Shown here one piece after another: positions 34,140-46,221 of a stretch of DNA of 64,000 nt. The notes under the pieces were generated by a model. The model saw only the letters and a program-made list of their open reading frames with translations. It was not told where the DNA came from and ran no database searches. A program made the translations under genes and the position numbers. How positions within the stretch are numbered: position 1 is the stretch's first letter; every line of letters begins with the position of its first letter. This DNA comes from Paguma larvata (taxonomy: Eukaryota > Chordata > Mammalia > Carnivora > Viverridae), in contig CM057826.1 in NCBI GenBank assembly GCA_030068075.1, forward strand, positions 78,093,312-78,157,311, in the 5' to 3' direction.

Positions 34140-35090
34140 ACATCATGAGATGTCTTGGAATTTAAGTGAGAGTTGAGTTATTTGGTAAACTCCCACCCCT
34201 TATTTGTTGGAATAATAGATAATAAGATTTTAGTTTGTCAATACTTTTCTTGCTCAGACTCATCACCAACTTTATTTGGTTAAATGTGGATTCTCACCAT
34301 TCTCCAAGCTGGGTTTTAAGCTGGTTCTTATGCTTGCTGAACAGACCTAGAGACTACCATGGCACCCATGCAGATTTGTTTTAAACGGAAACTCTGGGTT
34401 CCCAGCCAGTTTGCCTTTGCATTCTATGTTCTTGGTTACTCACTTGTTAACCTCTGATGGTGCAGTACTCTCTCCTTTTTAATCTTTCCTCATCAAAATG
34501 TTTCTGGGGAAAGAGTCTAAAAATTCATGTGCAGTGAGGAAAAAACTGAATGTAGTCTCACATTGGGATGTTTGGGTTTGGACAGGAAAGATTATATTAA
34601 GTTATCGAAATAACCTGCAACTGTTGTTCAGTGAATGGAACAGAGGCAAGACTCAGGAAGTGATGTGGTGGCTGGGGGCACAAGACTGGGGCCTTCTAGA
34701 CTGAAGCTTTATGCCTCACCTTCTAACCTACATAAAGCATCATGGGGCCAGTGATGGGATCTAAACTTGGTCAGTGTCCCAGCATTCAAACCCACTATCA
34801 GTGATAGAGAAAGACCACTAATCAGTGCATCTTGTCCATCTCAACCTGTTCTAGAGCCCAATATTAATATGCTTGCTTGTAGGTCAGCATATTCACTGAA
34901 ATCATCTTTTCTCTTAGGTCTCTATTCTCATACCCTCTTCCCTGATGCTGATCAGATTAATTCTTCCTAATACCAAAACCAGAGAATGACTTGACTCAAT
35001 CTGAAAATAGGGTTGTTTCACTGAATTGGCTCTCAAAAATTATTTTTGTTTTAGAGCTATGGATTTTTATAGCTACAGGGGAGGCACTTA
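34140..35090. other. No recognised feature
   Basis: No gene or named repeat I can support. Confidence 0.4.
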
Positions 35091-35094
35091 AGGA

Positions 35095-35215
35095 TCAAGT
35101 CCAATGCTCTCATTTTGCAGAGGTGGAAACTGAGGCAAAGAGAAGTCAAGTGACTTCCCCATAAACACACAGTTGATTGTTTCAAAGATTAAGATGAAGA
35201 CTCAGGTTTTCTGAT
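35095..35215 (-). mobile_element. MIR SINE relic
   Basis: Reads 'cattttgcagaggtggaaactgaggcaaagagaagtcaagtgacttcccc' in outline, then 'aaacacacagttgattg': the complement of the conserved MIR core. Confidence 0.85.
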
Positions 35216-35219
35216 ACAG

Positions 35220-36015
35220 TTTCCTTTCTGTTTGCTCTTACTTGAATCCTCAAAGAGGGGCTAGGGATCATTTCACAGTTACTTCCATTTTGGTTTAGAC
35301 CTGAAAACAAAGAGTAAAATATTGAAAGCAAAAACTGTGGGACTGCCTTTAAGAGTAAAATTTGAGAAATTTTTCTCAAGTCTCTTCTGGGGATGATAAA
35401 AGTGGAAACCGTTATATAGAATCTCATTAAAATAAAAAACAGCTGAACACACCCTGTAGTTCAGTAGACCTTCATGTTCAAGTGAAATAATAAAGGCAGT
35501 TTATTTTGCACATATTTTCATCTCCCTTCATAATAACAGAGATTCCATTTTTGCTAATTTTTTTCCAAGCAAATGAGTGACTTCCTCTCACTTCAGGTGA
35601 AATGGGAGACTGCCCATTTCAGAGTTAATGCTGCAAGTAGGATGATTTGGTCCTTGTAATAGTGATACCAAATGGCTGCATTTCTCAGTTCCTCCACCTC
35701 CTCCCGGGGCTAGGAGGAAGGGCAACCATTCCTTGAGAGAGTAGACCCTTTGGGTACTAGTCTTTCCCATAAGAGGTAGACAAGGTATCATTCTACACTA
35801 ATGGTAAAAGAGAACCAGGAGCAAGGATGAAGACAAAAACATATCCAAGGTACAGTTTTATATAGCAAAATTGTCTGGTTAGTTTATGAGAAAATACAGA
35901 TATGCAGTTGAAGTTTAATGTATTATAACATTTGAACCCTCATTAATGGACAAGAAGTGTTATTATCATTAAAGCACTCATACATCATTAAGTTTTAAAA
36001 TGTCAAAAATCTTAA
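35220..36015. other. No recognised feature
   Basis: No gene or named repeat I can support. Confidence 0.4.
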
Positions 36016-36017
36016 AG

Positions 36018-36255
36018 AAGTTAATTTTTTCAAATGTTTATTTATTTATTTTGAGAGAGAGAGAGAAAGAAAGAGAGATTTGGAGTGCAAACAGGGTTGG
36101 GGCGGTGAGAGAGGGACAGAGAGAATCCCAAGCAGGCTCCATGCTGTCCACACCAAGCCTAAAATGGGACTCAGAGCTCACAAACCAGAAGATCATGACC
36201 TGAGCCAAAATCAAGAGCCAGATGCTTAACCAACTGAGCCACCCAGGTGCCCCTA
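36018..36255 (-). mobile_element. SINEC, older copy
   Basis: Minus strand SINE with tail 'tgtttatttatttattttgag', body, and head ending 'gccacccaggtgcccc'. The flanks taaagaagtta and taaaaaaagta suggest a decayed duplication. Confidence 0.92.
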
Positions 36256-36259
36256 AAAA

Positions 36260-36863
36260 AAGTACATTTAAATAATCATCTAATATTGAGGGGACAAGAA
36301 TGTTTCTTTTAAAGAAACATATTTTTCACTTGGCTTTATTTTTTTCCAGAAAAAAGAATTATCACTGACTAAAGTATATTTTGTTGTATTACTCTGTGCT
36401 CTTTCTTCTAATTTCTTTTAAGTGCCCCTGTAATATCAATAGGTGTATTTTTTAGCATGTATTCATCTGAAGACAAATTTTGTATCTGCAGGGAAACTTA
36501 GAGCTCATTTATTCAATATCTTCTTACAGAAACAAAACAAGACCCAATAAAGAAAATCAAGGCCCAGGAAAGTTGAGATTTACGTGCTCAACCTTGGAGA
36601 GATCAAGACAGAATGGGGTCCGTGCTAGGACTGTGACACCTAAATAAGATGTAAGACATGACTAGATTTTAGTGTAGGTGAGATTGCTAGAATCCTTTTT
36701 ATCCCGTCATTATTTTTCCCAAAAAATTAAAACTAAGAATTTATTTAAATTTAATCCATGTTCTCTAAGTTCTGCATAAAATGTGATACAGAGAAGAATA
36801 TAAAAGCAAGAGTAATAACAACAGGAAAGATCATGAAAAGCCAAGAGAACGAAATGCTTTGGA
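36260..36863. other. No recognised feature
   Basis: AT-rich; no gene or named repeat. Confidence 0.4.
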
Positions 36864-36869
36864 ATCTAG

Positions 36870-37347
36870 TGTTGGGAGCCGTTTTAGGCTCACAGGTTGA
36901 GAAGTAACCTTTAAGTCGCATCCTGGGGATGGGTTGCACCTCCCCCAGTGTAGTTGGAAGTATAGTCCTCAAAACAACGTCCTGATTTCTCCTCTTTACA
37001 GATAATTAACATTAAGGCCTTAAAGGAAACACTCTGTTCTCTCCCCCCACCCTAAATTTATATGTTAATTATCCGAAACCAACATACAGGATTAAGGAAG
37101 TCGCCACCTTGCTGGTAAAAACGGATTATTGTTAAAGAGCTCAAACTATGGAATGTCACTCATTGCTGTAATGTCACTCACTACCTTTTAAATAAAGACA
37201 CTGAGACCAGCAGGGCGGAGATGCCAGAATTGCCAGGGCTGCCGGCTTGGTCATCACACTCCATCTCTCTCATGGCTCTCTCGCTTCCTTTCGCCTGACC
37301 GTCCATCCTCGTGGACCCCTAGATTCACCGGAACAAGGACCTCGGCA
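36870..37347 (+). mobile_element. Solo LTR of a class II (IAP-like) endogenous retrovirus
   Basis: A 478-bp element starts TGTTGGGAGCCG and ends CTCGGCA, so it has the TG…CA ends of an LTR. It is flanked by a perfect 6-bp target duplication, ATCTAG, at 36864-36869 and 37348-37353. A polyadenylation signal AATAAA lies at 37191-37196, about two-thirds along, as expected for U3-R-U5. Six-base duplications and a TGTTGGGAGCC start are known for class II (ERVK/IAP-type) proviruses. No gag, pol or env sequence is next to it, so it is a solo LTR left by recombination between two LTRs. The perfect duplication suggests it is fairly young. Orientation is taken from the polyadenylation signal. Confidence 0.75.
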
Positions 37348-37353
37348 ATCTAG

Positions 37354-38110
37354 TTTGCTGGCAACAATATAAACAAATTTGTTATTCCTCTCATAAAAAT
37401 ACTTTTAATATTTCAAATGAAGAGAAAAGAGTGAAGACTAGTCCTTATTAGTACATACGTTGAAGCGACTCAGAAAACAGGAAAAAATCAGAAAATAGAT
37501 AAAAAGAGGCCAGGAGGCTGTGAGCACAAGGGCAAGGAAACTAGCCCTCATGACCAAATCTAGTAAGAAAAAGGCAAAGAAAGAGGAACATTATCACTAT
37601 CACCTATAAGATTGTTTCTCATAGAAGTGAATTTTAAAAAAAAAGGAAAAAGAAGAAAAAACCATAAGATATAATATTTTAAGATGTGAAAATACTCTAA
37701 AATGTGAATTGAGTTTTACTCAAGAGGAGAAAGTCAACTTTAACAGAGCAAACACTTAAAATAACTCCCAAAGAAATAGAAAATTACTCAAAGTAAAAAT
37801 AAGAACTCATGAATCAGGGTCTTGAGTATAAACTTTATCTTTCTGACACTTCATACATTATGCAACCATAGAAAATAGTGAGATACTAACCAGGGAAGAA
37901 TAGCTTAGGTCAATGTTTTGTACTTCCTCAATTTAACGAAGATAAATGAAAAGAGAATTGAACTATATGTACCAAAATCCAGTATGAAGCAGACTTGAAA
38001 ATATTTGAGGTGTATCTGCATTATCAACTTAGTTTATTTGCAACAAAGAAGATCAAGTAGCTCTATTCAAATTCTTTAAAATGCTTACTTAATAGCCAAA
38101 ATACCATGGG
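37354..38110. other. No recognised feature
   Basis: A-rich sequence; no gene or named repeat. Confidence 0.4.
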
Positions 38111-38114
38111 TATT

Positions 38115-38380
38115 TATTATATTTCTTAAACATTTGTTATACATTTGTCACAGGCATTGTGATAAATGTTTCATATGGATTTTTACTTTCAACATATTCT
38201 ACCTATCTTTGAGATAGATATTATTATCATTATTATTCCAATTTGTTGATGAGATAACTAAGCCCAAAAGAGCTGGTCTAGCTTGTCCAAAGATTACATA
38301 GCTCATAAAGTTAGTATTTGAACCAGGCAGGCTTATTCAAGAATGTAAATGCAGAGCCACTGTTTTATGACCATGCTGAT
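38115..38380 (-). mobile_element. MIR SINE relic
   Basis: Reads 'gtcacaggcattgtgataaatg', 'ttattccaatttgttgatgagataactaagcccaaaagag' in outline and 'tatttgaaccaggcaggc': complement of nearly the whole MIR. Confidence 0.75.
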
Positions 38381-38384
38381 GTTT

Positions 38385-40199
38385 ATATCACAGTTCTTTC
38401 TCTCCTTAAAGTCTAACAGTTTTTTTTTTTAATTGTAAAAATCAGAGCAATAATAGTGAATGAGACTGGCCCTTTAAGATGGGCTAGAAATTAAACCATG
38501 GATCTCCCACAAGCATTTTTCATATTAAGTATAGTAGAGCTGTATGTTTTATATTTCATGAAAAGGATGTATGTTCATCCTGGTATTGGAGGAAAAACAA
38601 AACCACTCAAAAGTCAAGGAAAAAGAAAAAAAAAAAAGGAATAGTCGGCAATTGAAAAAGTCAAGGGAATTCAAGCAGATATATCTAGTGAACATGTTTG
38701 TATTCAGGGAGATGCCTGAAGTTCTCCCGCAGTGCTCATGTGATCCAGAAATGAATCACAAGGGATGCTCCCTGGGATTGTGGCATCAGGCACATTGGAC
38801 CACTTGACTTCTGGCTGAATGGGACCAAACCTACCCTTTGTCTCTCCTGCTGGATTCCTATCTGAAGTCCTTGTTTTGATCCTCAGCCACTGCTTTTTCT
38901 CCTTTTCTGTTGCTTCCCTGCCGTCAGAAGTCTGACGGAGGTATACGGGAAGATGCGGAGCTTTCTCACAGGACGTTGTCCTCTCAGGTTCCCCAGAAGA
39001 CAAACTGGCTTCTTCAAAGGAAAATGATGCTGATTTATTAAAGGCAAGAAACAAACCCAGGGGGACTTAGTGATCTTGTACACAGTTAAATGTATTAGAA
39101 GCCTTGAGTCATTTTCTTCTCATACTTAATTTGACAAAAATGTAATTAGTATAGAATAAATGCCAAGATTGTAGTGATGTGTTTTAGCCTCTCTTCTCTG
39201 GAACCCTTTCATTGTGTTAAAATACTTTGCCGAGGTATTGAGAATCCTAGTTCGTAAGAGCTAGAAACATTTATTTCCCATTAGTTGTTTTAGATTATTC
39301 AGATAAATTTAGCACTCAATGCGATTTGCTCAGGCCAATTGTAATTTACCTCTAAATGTGCTGTGCTTTGTTGGAATCAGGAAAAGCTTGTTTCAGCAAA
39401 GGGGGAATAATTATCCCCAAAGTGTGAAGCAGACACTAATCATTATTAAGGACATTTTTTATAGAGAGGGAGATTGAAACAGTGTCTTAAATATAATGGG
39501 ATCTCATGTTTGTTGATTTAGATTGGTGGAATTTACATTCCAAAAGAAGGAACTAGAAGCCAAAGAATTAGACCAAAGTCCTTAAGTTTCCTAATGTTCA
39601 AATACTATACCCGAGGAACACTAGTCTTACAAGCTCAGAACCTGTCTTCTGTCTCAGTGAGACAACTTTCTTCATAAAGCTATTTTGGGCACTTTCCATG
39701 ATCTATGGCTGAAAAATATTTTATTATGCGCTTGACTTTACAGAAAAAACAACTCATGGAACATAAAAATTTATATTTCACTAAATTAACCTCTGGACTT
39801 TGTTAGTTTTGATATAAATGTTTGCATAGTTGTACTTTATATCTTTTCACTTTTTAAATTTTCTTCTAATTTTTGTCACCTTGTTGTGTGCCAAAGGCCT
39901 TCAAAGTGACCAAATATTTTCTGAAGAAAGGCAGAATTTAAATAAATAAACTAATAATTTTAAACCGTATACACACTATATTTTGTAGTTACTTTTAAAA
40001 TGAACACCGTTTTGTATACATGTTTGTATTTATAATTTAGTATAGTTTACTTATTTGTAATTTTAATGAAAATACTCTATTTTACTGGTTGATATATCAT
40101 AATTTGTTTAACCATATTCCTTTATCTCACTGTTAAGCATGACTTTAGTACACACCTTTGACGAAAAGAATGATCATAACCATTAAACATATTATCTGG
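38385..40199. other. No recognised repeat; contains candidate minus strand exon
   Basis: AT-rich. Only the exon-like stretch at 38835-39029 stands out, entered separately. Confidence 0.4.
38835..39029 (-). other. Candidate minus strand coding exon or relic
   Basis: A 116-codon antisense open frame spans 38704-39054. Inside it, a 195-bp stretch is bounded by an acceptor-like sequence (tttgcctttaataaatcag, read on the minus strand) and a donor-like sequence (aaagg|gtaggt). The length is a multiple of three and both phases are 1. The peptide is hydrophilic and charged, with SFSFEEASLSSGEPERTTS near its start and EKEKKQWLRIKTRTSDRN near its end. I recognise no family and no transposon. It could be an exon, an old retrocopy fragment, or chance. 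Confidence 0.2.
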
Positions 40200-40212
40200 C
40201 ATGTTTAATCTT

Positions 40213-40432
40213 TTTTTAAAAATTTTTTTTGTTTTTTTTATTTATTTTTGAGAGCAGGAGAGACAAAGCATGAGTGGGGGAGGGTCAGAGAGAGAGGGAG
40301 ACACAGAATCTGAAGCAGGCTCCAGGCTCTGAGCTGTCAGCACAGAGCCCGACGCGGGGCTCCAACTCAGACTGTGAGATCATGACCTGAGCTGAAGTCG
40401 GACGCTTAACCAACTGAGCCACCCAGGCACCC
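40213..40432 (-). mobile_element. SINEC_Fc, full length
   Basis: Minus strand SINE with intact-looking head. The flanking duplicates catgtttaatctt (40200-40212) and cacgtttaatctt (40433-40445) differ at one base. Confidence 0.95.
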
Positions 40433-40851
40433 CACGTTTAATCTTAAATCCTGCGCTTAAGGACTTTTTTCATGATGTCCTAGAAGCAAAGCCACCATGT
40501 ATAGATCTTCAGCAAGGGAAAATAAAATGCTTGTATGTACTCCTTCAGATAGGAAAGATACTGCTTCAAATGTTAAAACTTGGACGTGAAGTGGCATAAT
40601 AGTATTAGCAGGGATAAAAAGTGAAAGATAAAAGTAAAGTAAGACTCTGGGCCTATTTTCCAAGGGAAAACTGCAGACACTTGTCAAATTGAACCAGGGA
40701 ACCTGAATGTTTTTGAGTTAAAGTTTACGGAAGGCATACACTCTTGAGAGACAGATGATTTTTTTAACTTCCCTGAAATGTATTTCAAATTTATAGTAAA
40801 TAAACCCAGGAAATATTTTAAGGGAGATGAAAATTATTGACAAATTTCTTG

Positions 40852-41400
40852 TTTTAAAATCCCAGTTAGTTAACATACAATGCAATGTTAGTGTCAAGTG
40901 CACAACATAACAATCCAGTAACCTCCATGTAACACCCGGTGCTCGTCACAAGTGCACTGCTCAATCTCCATCACTTGTCTAACCCATCCCCACACCCACC
41001 TCCCCTCAGGTAACCATGACTTTGTTCTCTGTAAGTAAGAGTTTGTGTCTCGGTTTGCCTCCTTTTCTCTCTCTTTTTCTCCCCGGCTCATTTCTTTTGT
41101 TTCTTAAATTCCACCGTGAATGAAATCATATGGTATTTGTCTTCCTCTAATTGACCGATTTTGATTAGCATAATACTCTCTAGCTCCATCCACATCATTG
41201 CAAATGGCAAGATTTCATTATTTTTTTATGGCTGAATAATATTTATTTTGTATGTATGTGTATATGTGTGTATATATACATGCCAACTCTTTATCCATTT
41301 ATCCATTGATGGATACTTGGACTGCTTCCATAATTTGGTTATTGTAGAATATGTAGCTATAAAGATTGGGGTTCATGTATCTCTTTGAATTAGTATTTTT
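40852..41400 (-). mobile_element. Carnivore L1 3' end, left part
   Basis: Complement of the carnivore L1 3' UTR and ORF2 end, with 'cagttagttaacatacaatgc', 'acacccggtgctcgtcac' and 'tttatggctgaataatat'. It is split by the SINE at 41401-41620 and continues to about 42136. Confidence 0.93.
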
Positions 41401-41620
41401 TTTAATTGTTGTTTTTAATGTTTATTTATTTTTGAGAGACATAGAGACAGAGCATGAGCAGGGGAAGGGCAGAGAGAGAAGGAGACACAAAATCCAAAGT
41501 AGGCTCCAGGCTCTGAGCCATCAGCACAGAGCCCGATGCGGGGCTCGAACCCACAAACCATGAGATCATGACCTGAGCCGAAGTCGGCCACTTAACCAAC
41601 TAAGCCACCCAGGCACCCCT
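41401..41620 (-). mobile_element. SINEC_Fc nested in L1
   Basis: Minus strand SINE between perfect 14-bp duplications gaattagtattttt (41387-41400 and 41621-41634) within L1 sequence, so it is younger than the L1. Confidence 0.97.
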
Positions 41621-42136
41621 GAATTAGTATTTTTGTGTTCTTTGGGTAAATACTTAGTAGTGCAATTCCTGGATTGTAACATAGTATTAGTTTTAACTTT
41701 TTGAGGACCCTCGGTGGCCCACAGAGTGGCCACACCAGTTTGCATTTCCACCAACAGTGGGAAGGTTCCTTTTTCTCCTCATCCTTGGAGTTTTTTGTGT
41801 TGCAAATTTTAGCCATTCTGACAGGTGTGAGATGATATCTCATCATGGTTTTGATTTGTATCTCTCTGATGATGAGTAATCTTGAGGATATTTTCATGTG
41901 TCTCTTGGCCACCTGTATGGGTTCTTTGAGAAAATGTCTATTCATGTCTTCTGCCCATTTTTAATTGGATTAATCATTTTTTAGGTGGTGAGTTTGACAA
42001 GTTCTTTATGGGTTTTAGATACTAACCCTTATTAGATATGTTATCTGCAAATATTTTCTCCCATTTCATAGGTTGCCTTTTAGTTTTGTGATTGTTTCCT
42101 TTACTGTGCAGAGGTTTTTATTTTTATCATTGAGAA
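41621..42136 (-). mobile_element. Carnivore L1 3' end, right part
   Basis: Continues the L1 after the SINE. On the minus strand the frame at 41592-41945 reads like the L1 ORF2 C-terminus ([14 protein letters not shown]…, [13 protein letters not shown]), with stops. The element is 5'-truncated near 42136. Confidence 0.92.
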
Positions 42137-42139
42137 AAT

Positions 42140-42955
42140 GGTACTCCCTTCATTGCAAGGGAATATGGGTTTACTTTATACATTCCACATGGATTTGTTT
42201 TATTAACTGTTTTTATTTTAGCAATCATCAACGTTATCTTTGTGTTGCTATGGAGAACTATAACATTATTCCAGGTTAATTGTAGGAAAAGTAATGTCCC
42301 ACATTTAAACAAATGATAACCCTTAATGGCAGAAAGGGGATTTTTGGAGGAAAACAGCAGTTACTGCCAAGGCAAATCTCAGCTGTGTGAACTCAATCAG
42401 TGAAGGATGAGGATGGCTAAGATCCTTTTCAACTAAGGTATTGGGCATCCTATGAATCAAAACACTGAGATGCAGTCACAGGGAGACCTAGGAGAAGAAT
42501 TACCTTTGCGGCCAGTAGGAGACAATTATGTGCTTATTTCTATACTGCTCATCAGTTTCATGTCTAATGGTTTTGGCATCAGGGATGAGAAAGTCAAACA
42601 TTTCAGCCTAAAAATATTCCATATCCCATTATATTAATGCATTTTCAATGTTCAAGTACCTACTCCAGTTTCAAACTAATAAAATGACCAGTGGTGTAGT
42701 TGTTCACTTCCTGATCAAACTCTTGCAGTTAGATAAAGAGCTTCTAGAACTTTCTTGACCATTCAGAGGAAAAACCATCCCTCCTCAGTAGGCATCAAGA
42801 GTAAGACCCAGGGGTCAGAATAAGCCCATCCCTTCACATGCTTCCAGGTCTCCATTAGCAAGAATGAAGACGGGGCCTCATCTTTCTACCACCCTTTCTA
42901 TGCTTCTTTTTTATATCTCCTCAGTACTCCCAATCTTGCCACTTTCTGCCTTATG
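42140..42955. other. No recognised feature
   Basis: No gene or named repeat I can support. Confidence 0.4.
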
Positions 42956-42959
42956 ACAA

Positions 42960-43125
42960 GTAGACTGTACAACAGAATTACCTAGAGAGCTTATTCCAAA
43001 TGTAGGTCCCAGGTACCTGTAAGATCACTGACTGGGAATTTCTGGGGAGGGGTCCTGGATTCTACAATTTAACTAAGCACCCCAAATGATTCTATACACA
43101 CCGAAGTATGAGAACCACAGTTTCC
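42960..43125 (+). mobile_element. MER5A-like DNA transposon relic
   Basis: The stretch 'cagaattacctagagagcttattccaaatg', 'gactgggaatttctggggagg' and terminal 'agtatgagaaccacag' follow the MER5A consensus to its 3' end. Confidence 0.7.
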
Positions 43126-43394
43126 AGAGCCTGAGCACAGAGAACCTATAGATATTTTCTTCAAATGTATGATACATTAAAGTTTGCAAAGCACTTTTAT
43201 ACAGTCACTCATTAGATTCTGTAGAAGAATCAAATGAGGTACATAAGGCAGGTATTGATATTTTAATTTTATAATTGGGGACAATGGGTATTTGTATGCC
43301 CAATGTCTTGGTCAAACCACAGCGGAGCTGAAAAACTCTTAACACAGCATGCTGCCTACGAATAATGTTGGCTTTGGAATGATGAGATTTATAG

Positions 43395-43600
43395 TTTACT
43401 TATTCTCTTACATTATTTCATTTATTCTCCCCATAAACCTGTGAGGTAGATAAGGCAAACATTAGTAAATCTATTTGACGGAAGAGCAAACTGACTCAAA
43501 GGGTTGTACTGATTTGCCCAAAGTCATAAGCTAGAAAGTGGCAGAACCAGGACTCAAACTCAAGTTTTCTCAAGTCCAAGTGCTACCTGCTGTCTACTTT
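43395..43600 (-). mobile_element. MIR SINE relic
   Basis: Reads 'ataaacctgtgaggtag', 'caaactgactcaaaggg', 'gatttgcccaaagtcataagctagaaagtggcagaaccagg' in outline: complement of MIR. A poorer MIR-like stretch lies just to its left (about 43185-43330). Confidence 0.8.
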
Positions 43601-43604
43601 TTAC

Positions 43605-44210
43605 TACCACTCAGATGACCAACAGATGAAGTTCCAAAATATTTTTTATTTTTGATTGCTTAATATTTAATACTTAATGTTTATATCATAAAATGTTTCT
43701 ATATGTGTTTGGCTTTCTCAGTAGTGTAACAAGTAAAATCTTTTCTTGATTCTACTGTCCTATTTTTGTAACTGAGCATCATAAAACTTCTTTTGAAATA
43801 GTTGTTTTACTGTGTTGTTAAGGTCACAGTAACTTTCTAAGTATGGTTACTAAATCCAGTTACCATTTCCCCATACTTGTCCCCTTCTCCTCTTTGCAAC
43901 ATTTGACACTATTGAATATCCCCTTTCTTCTTGAAACTGTCTTTCTATGAAGTGGCATGTGTGAGATTCTGAGCTCACCATCTATGTTTCACTGGCTCAT
44001 CTTTGTCCTTCTACACCCAAGATTTGTGTGTAGTTGTCTTCCTGGATTTCTGCTTGGAAATATGTACTCTTCTACAATTTCAGTTATTAGCATTATTCTG
44101 ATGACTCTCAAATGTATCTCTTTTCCCCTGAGCTCTAGATCCATTCAGAATATTGAACATAGTAAATACCCACTAAATATTTCTTGAATTAAATTTCTAC
44201 TTGCTATCCA
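43605..44210. other. No recognised feature
   Basis: No gene or named repeat I can support. Confidence 0.4.
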
Positions 44211-44212
44211 TC

Positions 44213-45640
44213 TCATTTATTCAAGAAACATTTACTGGTGTCTACTAGGTATCAGGTAATATTCTAGATGCTTGGGATAGATCAGCAAATAAAACAAAGT
44301 TGCCCTCCCTCATGGTGCTTCCTTTTTAGTGGCAGAAGACAGACAAGAAACCTTAAGCATAAAACATATAAAAAGTAGATTGTATGTGCAAAGCACTATG
44401 AAAAAAGAAGAGAAAAAAAACAGGATAAAGAGAATCAGGAGTATAGTTAGCAGAGGAAGTGATAGGAGTATTGGTCGTGTTCTTCTATAGGGTGGTCAGG
44501 GCTGCCTTGGCTCAGATGAAAACATTTGTAAAAGTTAAAATAGTCAGGAAAAATGCATTTTAGGCAAAGGCATAGCCATTGAAAGCACATATGTGTCTGG
44601 TATATTCAAAGAATAGTGGTCTAATAGTGGTGGTAGGAGAGAAAGAGAAAAAATGAGAAGTCCTATTGTTTAGGGTCTTGTCAGGCCTTGTAAGAACTTT
44701 GGCTTTTATCCTTTGTGGAATGAGAAACTGTCGGAGAGTTTTGATCAGAGGAATGACATGAAGTATTTTACAAGTTTAATCGATTATTCTGGCTACTGTA
44801 CTGAGAAAAAGGTGTAGGGTAGTAAGGGTACCTCTGAGAGGCCAATAAAACAGCTATTTCCTAATCTGGGCACAGTGTTACAGTGGCCACAGTACAGTTA
44901 CTGGGCACAAATAAAGTTGATGGGAGATGGGAAGCTTATGGATATATTTTTAATTAAGAGCAATTAGAATTTCCTGATGTATTAGATTTGTTTAGCCTGA
45001 AAAACCAGAAGAATGGAGTTGCCATCAACTCCATTTGAGATGGGAAAGGTGGCAGGTAAAACAGGTTTGATGGGGAAGATGAAGAGATCACATTTGGACC
45101 GGATAAATTTGAGGCATCTATTTGATGTTCACGTGGAGATGTTGGATAGGATGTTGGATTATAGGATTCTGGGATTCTGGAGTGACACTGGGCTGGAAAT
45201 ATGAACGTGACTGTTGGTGCCATAAAGATGGTATTTAGAGTCATGGCTGAATTAGACCACCACAAGGATGAGCATGGATCGAGAAGACAAAAGGACCCAG
45301 GACTGATCCCCAAAGCACTATGACATAAATTCGAGATGAGAAGAGCCAAAGAAAGGAGACTAACAGGTTTATCTGTGAGGTAGAAGGAAAAGCAAGAGAG
45401 AGCAAAAGGAGTTAGAGACAAAGTGAAAAAAATTATCAGGGAGGAGAGAGAGCACAGTTGCATCAAAAGCTGCTGTTAATTTAAGAGGACGGTAGAGAAT
45501 TGGCCATTGGATTTAACAGTGAAGCAGTTGTTGACAACTCTGACATGAGCAGTTTTGGTGAAATGGTAGGGATGAAAGACTGACCTGAGTGAGTGAACAA
45601 GAGATAGAGGGTGAAAGGAATTAGAAACATGCATATTGAC
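44213..45640 (-). mobile_element. L2 LINE, about 1.4 kb including reverse transcriptase relic
   Basis: The minus strand carries L2 from its 3' end leftmost ('tattcaagaaacatttactgg', 'ctccctcatggtgcttcc') upward into the coding region ('tatagggtggtcagg', 'agggtcttgtcaggccttgtaag', 'ttttgatcagaggaatgacatg', 'gggaagatgaagagatcacatttgg'). The 170-codon antisense frame at 44954-45466 falls in the L2 reverse transcriptase region, with a decayed GVPQGS-like stretch near 45305. It is the longest open frame in the window but is a fossil: flanking frames are broken and key catalytic motifs are lost. Confidence 0.85.
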
Positions 45641-45793
45641 AGCACCTTTAAATTAATTTAAACTCAAAGTGTCTAAACTTTTACTATTACCCTCCTCCTT
45701 TCTAATCTGTTCTTTCTCCAGGATATTTTATGTTTATTGACGGCACGTACATCCTCTCAGTCACTCATGGTCAAAACCAAAGAGTCATCTTTT

Positions 45794-46015
45794 TTTTTTT
45801 TTTAAATGTTTTTAATGTTTGTTTATTTTTGAGCTAGTGAGACAGAGCGTGAGCAGGGAAGGAGCAGAGAGAGAGGGAGACAGAATCTGAAGCAGGCTCC
45901 AGGCTCTGAGCTGTCAGCACAGAGCCCGACATGGGGCTTGAACTCATGAACTGAGACTGAGACCTGAGCTCAAGCTGGACGCTCAACCGACTGAGCCACC
46001 CAGGCGCCCCCAAAA
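45794..46015 (-). mobile_element. SINEC_Fc, full length
   Basis: Minus strand SINE; perfect 11-bp duplications agtcatctttt at 45783-45793 and 46016-46026. Head ends 'cacccaggcgccccc'. Confidence 0.96.
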
Positions 46016-46221
46016 AGTCATCTTTTACTCATTTCTTTCTCTCATACCACACATTAATTAACTAGCAAGTAAATTTTATAGAAAAGTACACTAGAAAAAC
46101 TATGCTTTTTCAAATAAGACACACTTAGCAAGTTATTTGATTTCTTACCCTTAGTTAAGGAAGGAGGATAATATTACTTAGGATTCTTGTGGTTACATAT
46201 ATTACACATATATCACACACA

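Noticed and set aside
36870..37347. Part of a full endogenous provirus
   Set aside because: Perfect target copies lie directly at both LTR ends, and no retroviral coding sequence adjoins, so it is a solo LTR.
44954..45466. 170-codon antisense open frame, longest in the window
   Set aside because: It lies in the coding region of an L2 fossil with L2 sequence on both sides; no intact catalytic motif and no gene structure.
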